NCBI RefSeq assembly: GCF_024508315.1
Contig: NZ_CP101987.1
Location: 3,968,001-4,032,000, forward strand
From: Cellulomonas xiejunii
GTDB lineage: Bacteria; Actinomycetota; Actinomycetes; Actinomycetales; Cellulomonadaceae
DNA length: 64,000 nt
Direction of reading: 5' to 3'
The position numbers and the translations under genes are program-made. A model generated the notes under the pieces. The model was not told the DNA's origin and searched no databases. It saw only the letters and a list, made by a program, of their open reading frames with translations. Within the stretch, counting starts at the first letter, position 1, and each line of letters starts with the position of its first letter. Positions 62,424 to 64,000 of the stretch are shown here, in pieces.

Positions 62424-63455
62424 GTGGTGTCCATCGGGACGGGAGCCCTCGGGCCGTCGCGCACGCGGCTCCGCCTGCTCGCGCTGGTGCTCTTCCTCGT
62501 CGCGCCCGTCTGCGCGGAGTACCTGACGGCCTACGACCCGGAGGTGACGGGTCAGGCGGCCGCGCTCATCGGTGGACTGGTGATCATCGGACCGTTGTAC
62601 GGCGCTCCCGCCGTCCTGATCCGGGAGCTCGCGGCACGCACCGGGATGCACTGGACAGGCATCCTCGCGATGGCCGGGGCGTTCGGCGTCGTGCAGGCGG
62701 GCGTGGTCGATCAGTCGCTGTTCGCGCAGCACTACCCCGGCTACGCGTGGTGGGGGGAGGTGACGGCGCGGACGCTGATCCCACCGTTCGGGGTCAGTGG
62801 TGCGTTCGCCCTGAACTTCCTGCTCGGGCACGTCATCTGGAGCATCAGCGCGCCGGTCGCGCTCGTCGAGGCGTTCGACCGTCGGCCCGGACGGCAGCCC
62901 TGGCTGGGCCGCGTCGGGCTGGTCGTCCTCGGAGTGCTGTGGGCGCTCGCGTCGGTGCTCGTCTGGTCCGACATCCGCGGCGCGGGCAGCGACCAGGCCT
63001 CGGCTGCACAGATCGCCGCCGCGCTCGCTCTCGCGGCCACGCTCGTGGCCGTCGCGTTCACGTTCGGTCGTCGCCGCCTGCCGGCTCCCACCGAGGGACG
63101 GGTGCCGCGGCCGGCAGCGGTGCTCGGCCTCGTCCTCGTCGCGGCTGCCGGCTACCAGGCCATCCCGTCGACGTGGCTCGGCGTGGCGCTCGGGGCCGCG
63201 ATCGTGCTCGTCGCCGGACTCGTCGTGACGCGGTGGTCGCGGTCCGTTTCGTGGGGTCCACGGCATGCTGCGGCCGTCGCGGGGGCGGCGGTCGTCGCGC
63301 GGGCGCTGGTCGGGTTCCAGTCGGTCGCGTCGACCGACCCACAGCCGTCAGGGGGCTACGCCCAGAACACGGTCCTTCTGGTGACGGCGTTGGCGTTGGT
63401 CTTTGCGGCGATGAGGGCCGGGCGCCCCACGACGCAGGACCTGGGAGGAGAGTGA
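62424..63455 (+). CDS. Hypothetical membrane protein
   Basis: About 343 residues with 8-10 predicted helices. Adjacent GTG codons at 62424 and 62427 are possible starts. A conserved-looking polar segment (EYLTAYDP) is near the first helix, and PPFGVSGAFALNFLLGH contains a loop between helices. No family is recognised. Its stop lies just before the start of the next gene. Confidence 0.75.
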   Translation: MVSIGTGALGPSRTRLRLLALVLFLVAPVCAEYLTAYDPEVTGQAAALIGGLVIIGPLYGAPAVLIRELAARTGMHWTGILAMAGAFGVVQAGVVDQSLFAQHYPGYAWWGEVTARTLIPPFGVSGAFALNFLLGHVIWSISAPVALVEAFDRRPGRQPWLGRVGLVVLGVLWALASVLVWSDIRGAGSDQASAAQIAAALALAATLVAVAFTFGRRRLPAPTEGRVPRPAAVLGLVLVAAAGYQAIPSTWLGVALGAAIVLVAGLVVTRWSRSVSWGPRHAAAVAGAAVVARALVGFQSVASTDPQPSGGYAQNTVLLVTALALVFAAMRAGRPTTQDLGGE

Positions 63456-63460
63456 GCCCG

Positions 63461-64000
63461 ATGGGTGCCGACGACGTGCTGCGCGCAGCCGACCCCGTAC
63501 CGGCGGAGCGCCGGACCCCCCGGACCGACCGTCGTCCGCGGCTTGCACTGGCCGCCGGCGTCTTCGGCGTCGTGATCCTCGGGGTCGCGGTGGCGGCGGT
63601 CCTGCGGCCGGGACCGACGCCATCGGCGGCCGACGAACCGTTCTACGCCACGGCGTCGGAGCTCGAGGCGCGCGCCGACGTCCTCGTCCGCGGCACGGTC
63701 CTGACGGCGCAGGACACACGGGACGACGGGTACCCGCAGACCATCGGGACGGTCGAGGTCGCCGCCGTCGCCGCCGGTGACGTCACACCCGGTGATGAGA
63801 TCACGGCCTCGTGGGTGACCCCGGGCACGACCGCGCTGTCCGGGGCCGGCCCGCAGGTCGGCGGCGAGTACGTCCTTCTCCTGGAGGACGTCGAGGGTGC
63901 GCTCGTGCTCGTCTCGCAGGGTCAGGGCTGGTACACCGTCAGCGACGGTCGGGCAGTCCCGGGCGAGGACAACCCGGTGACCTTGACGACCGGGACGCTG
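63461..64000 (+). CDS. Membrane-anchored hypothetical protein, 3' end outside window
   Basis: An open frame from an ATG at 63461 to the window end (180 codons). It has a basic N-terminus, one membrane helix (about 29-47, LALAAGVFGVVILGVAVAAV), and an outer beta-rich domain (for example YVLLLEDVEGALVLVSQGQG). The SD GGGAGGAG at 63443-63450 fits this ATG. It may be coupled to the upstream gene, which ends at 63455. The family is not recognised. Confidence 0.65.
   Translation, partial: MGADDVLRAADPVPAERRTPRTDRRPRLALAAGVFGVVILGVAVAAVLRPGPTPSAADEPFYATASELEARADVLVRGTVLTAQDTRDDGYPQTIGTVEVAAVAAGDVTPGDEITASWVTPGTTALSGAGPQVGGEYVLLLEDVEGALVLVSQGQGWYTVSDGRAVPGEDNPVTLTTGTL

Overview
The window is very GC-rich actinobacterial DNA with almost all third codon positions G or C and many GTG starts. 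It carries an unusually dense set of secreted plant-cell-wall hydrolases: four GH10 xylanases, one GH5 and one GH9 endoglucanase, a GH51 arabinofuranosidase, a CE2-type acetyl esterase and a GH3 enzyme. Several have Pro/Thr linkers and family-2 cellulose-binding modules. This suggests a cellulolytic actinomycete of the Cellulomonas type. The genus is inferred from gene content only. No rRNA, tRNA, CRISPR array, prophage or insertion sequence was recognised.

Layout. 1-2545: the end of a gamma-glutamyltransferase gene and a cytochrome P450. 2636-6398: a minus-strand run of small orphan genes that look like immunity genes of polymorphic-toxin systems (HEAT-like, DUF7660, DUF1851/Tdi1-like, an unnamed 115-residue protein, a DUF416/DUF6896-like fusion). 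6472-10173: a CE2 esterase with CBM2, a KTSC-like small protein between two long hairpins, a HAD phosphatase and an S51 peptidase. 10187-18215: a LamG-like secreted protein, an FMN reductase/MarR pair with twin operators, a yceI/ECF sigma/anti-sigma cluster, a GNAT protein, membrane and hypothetical proteins, and a hydrolase coupled to the GH51 gene. 18212-28200: GH51 with a divergent LacI regulator, a ScoMcrA-head/zinc-ribbon protein, xylanase 1, an SMP-30 lactonase divergent from a GMC oxidoreductase, and a lipoprotein xylanase translationally coupled to the oxidoreductase. 29443-31014: a Fic module with a tiny antitoxin-like gene. 31689-34814: a sugar ABC importer without its ATPase. 35591-40113: two large coupled genes, an 815-residue protein of unknown function and a phospholipase-D-family protein. 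40259-51560: xylanase 2, a DUF1345 protein, a pseudouridine synthase, GH5, GH3, an MFS protein and a 792-residue xylanase. 51709-64000: an F420-type reductase, a HAD protein, a DinB protein, a LacI/MFS pair around a 26-bp palindrome, the GH9 cellulase, a PAP2 phosphatase, an Imm-5-like protein and membrane proteins.

How the genes may work together. The secreted CBM2 enzymes would attack cellulose and xylan outside the cell. The lipoprotein xylanase would trim xylan at the membrane. The ABC and MFS transporters would import oligosaccharides, and the GH51 enzyme, which has no signal peptide, would remove arabinose inside the cell. LacI-type regulators and palindromic sites lie beside several of these genes. 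The most novel-looking parts are the 815-residue/PLD pair and the Fic module, whose 48-residue upstream gene carries a Fic-inhibitory motif.
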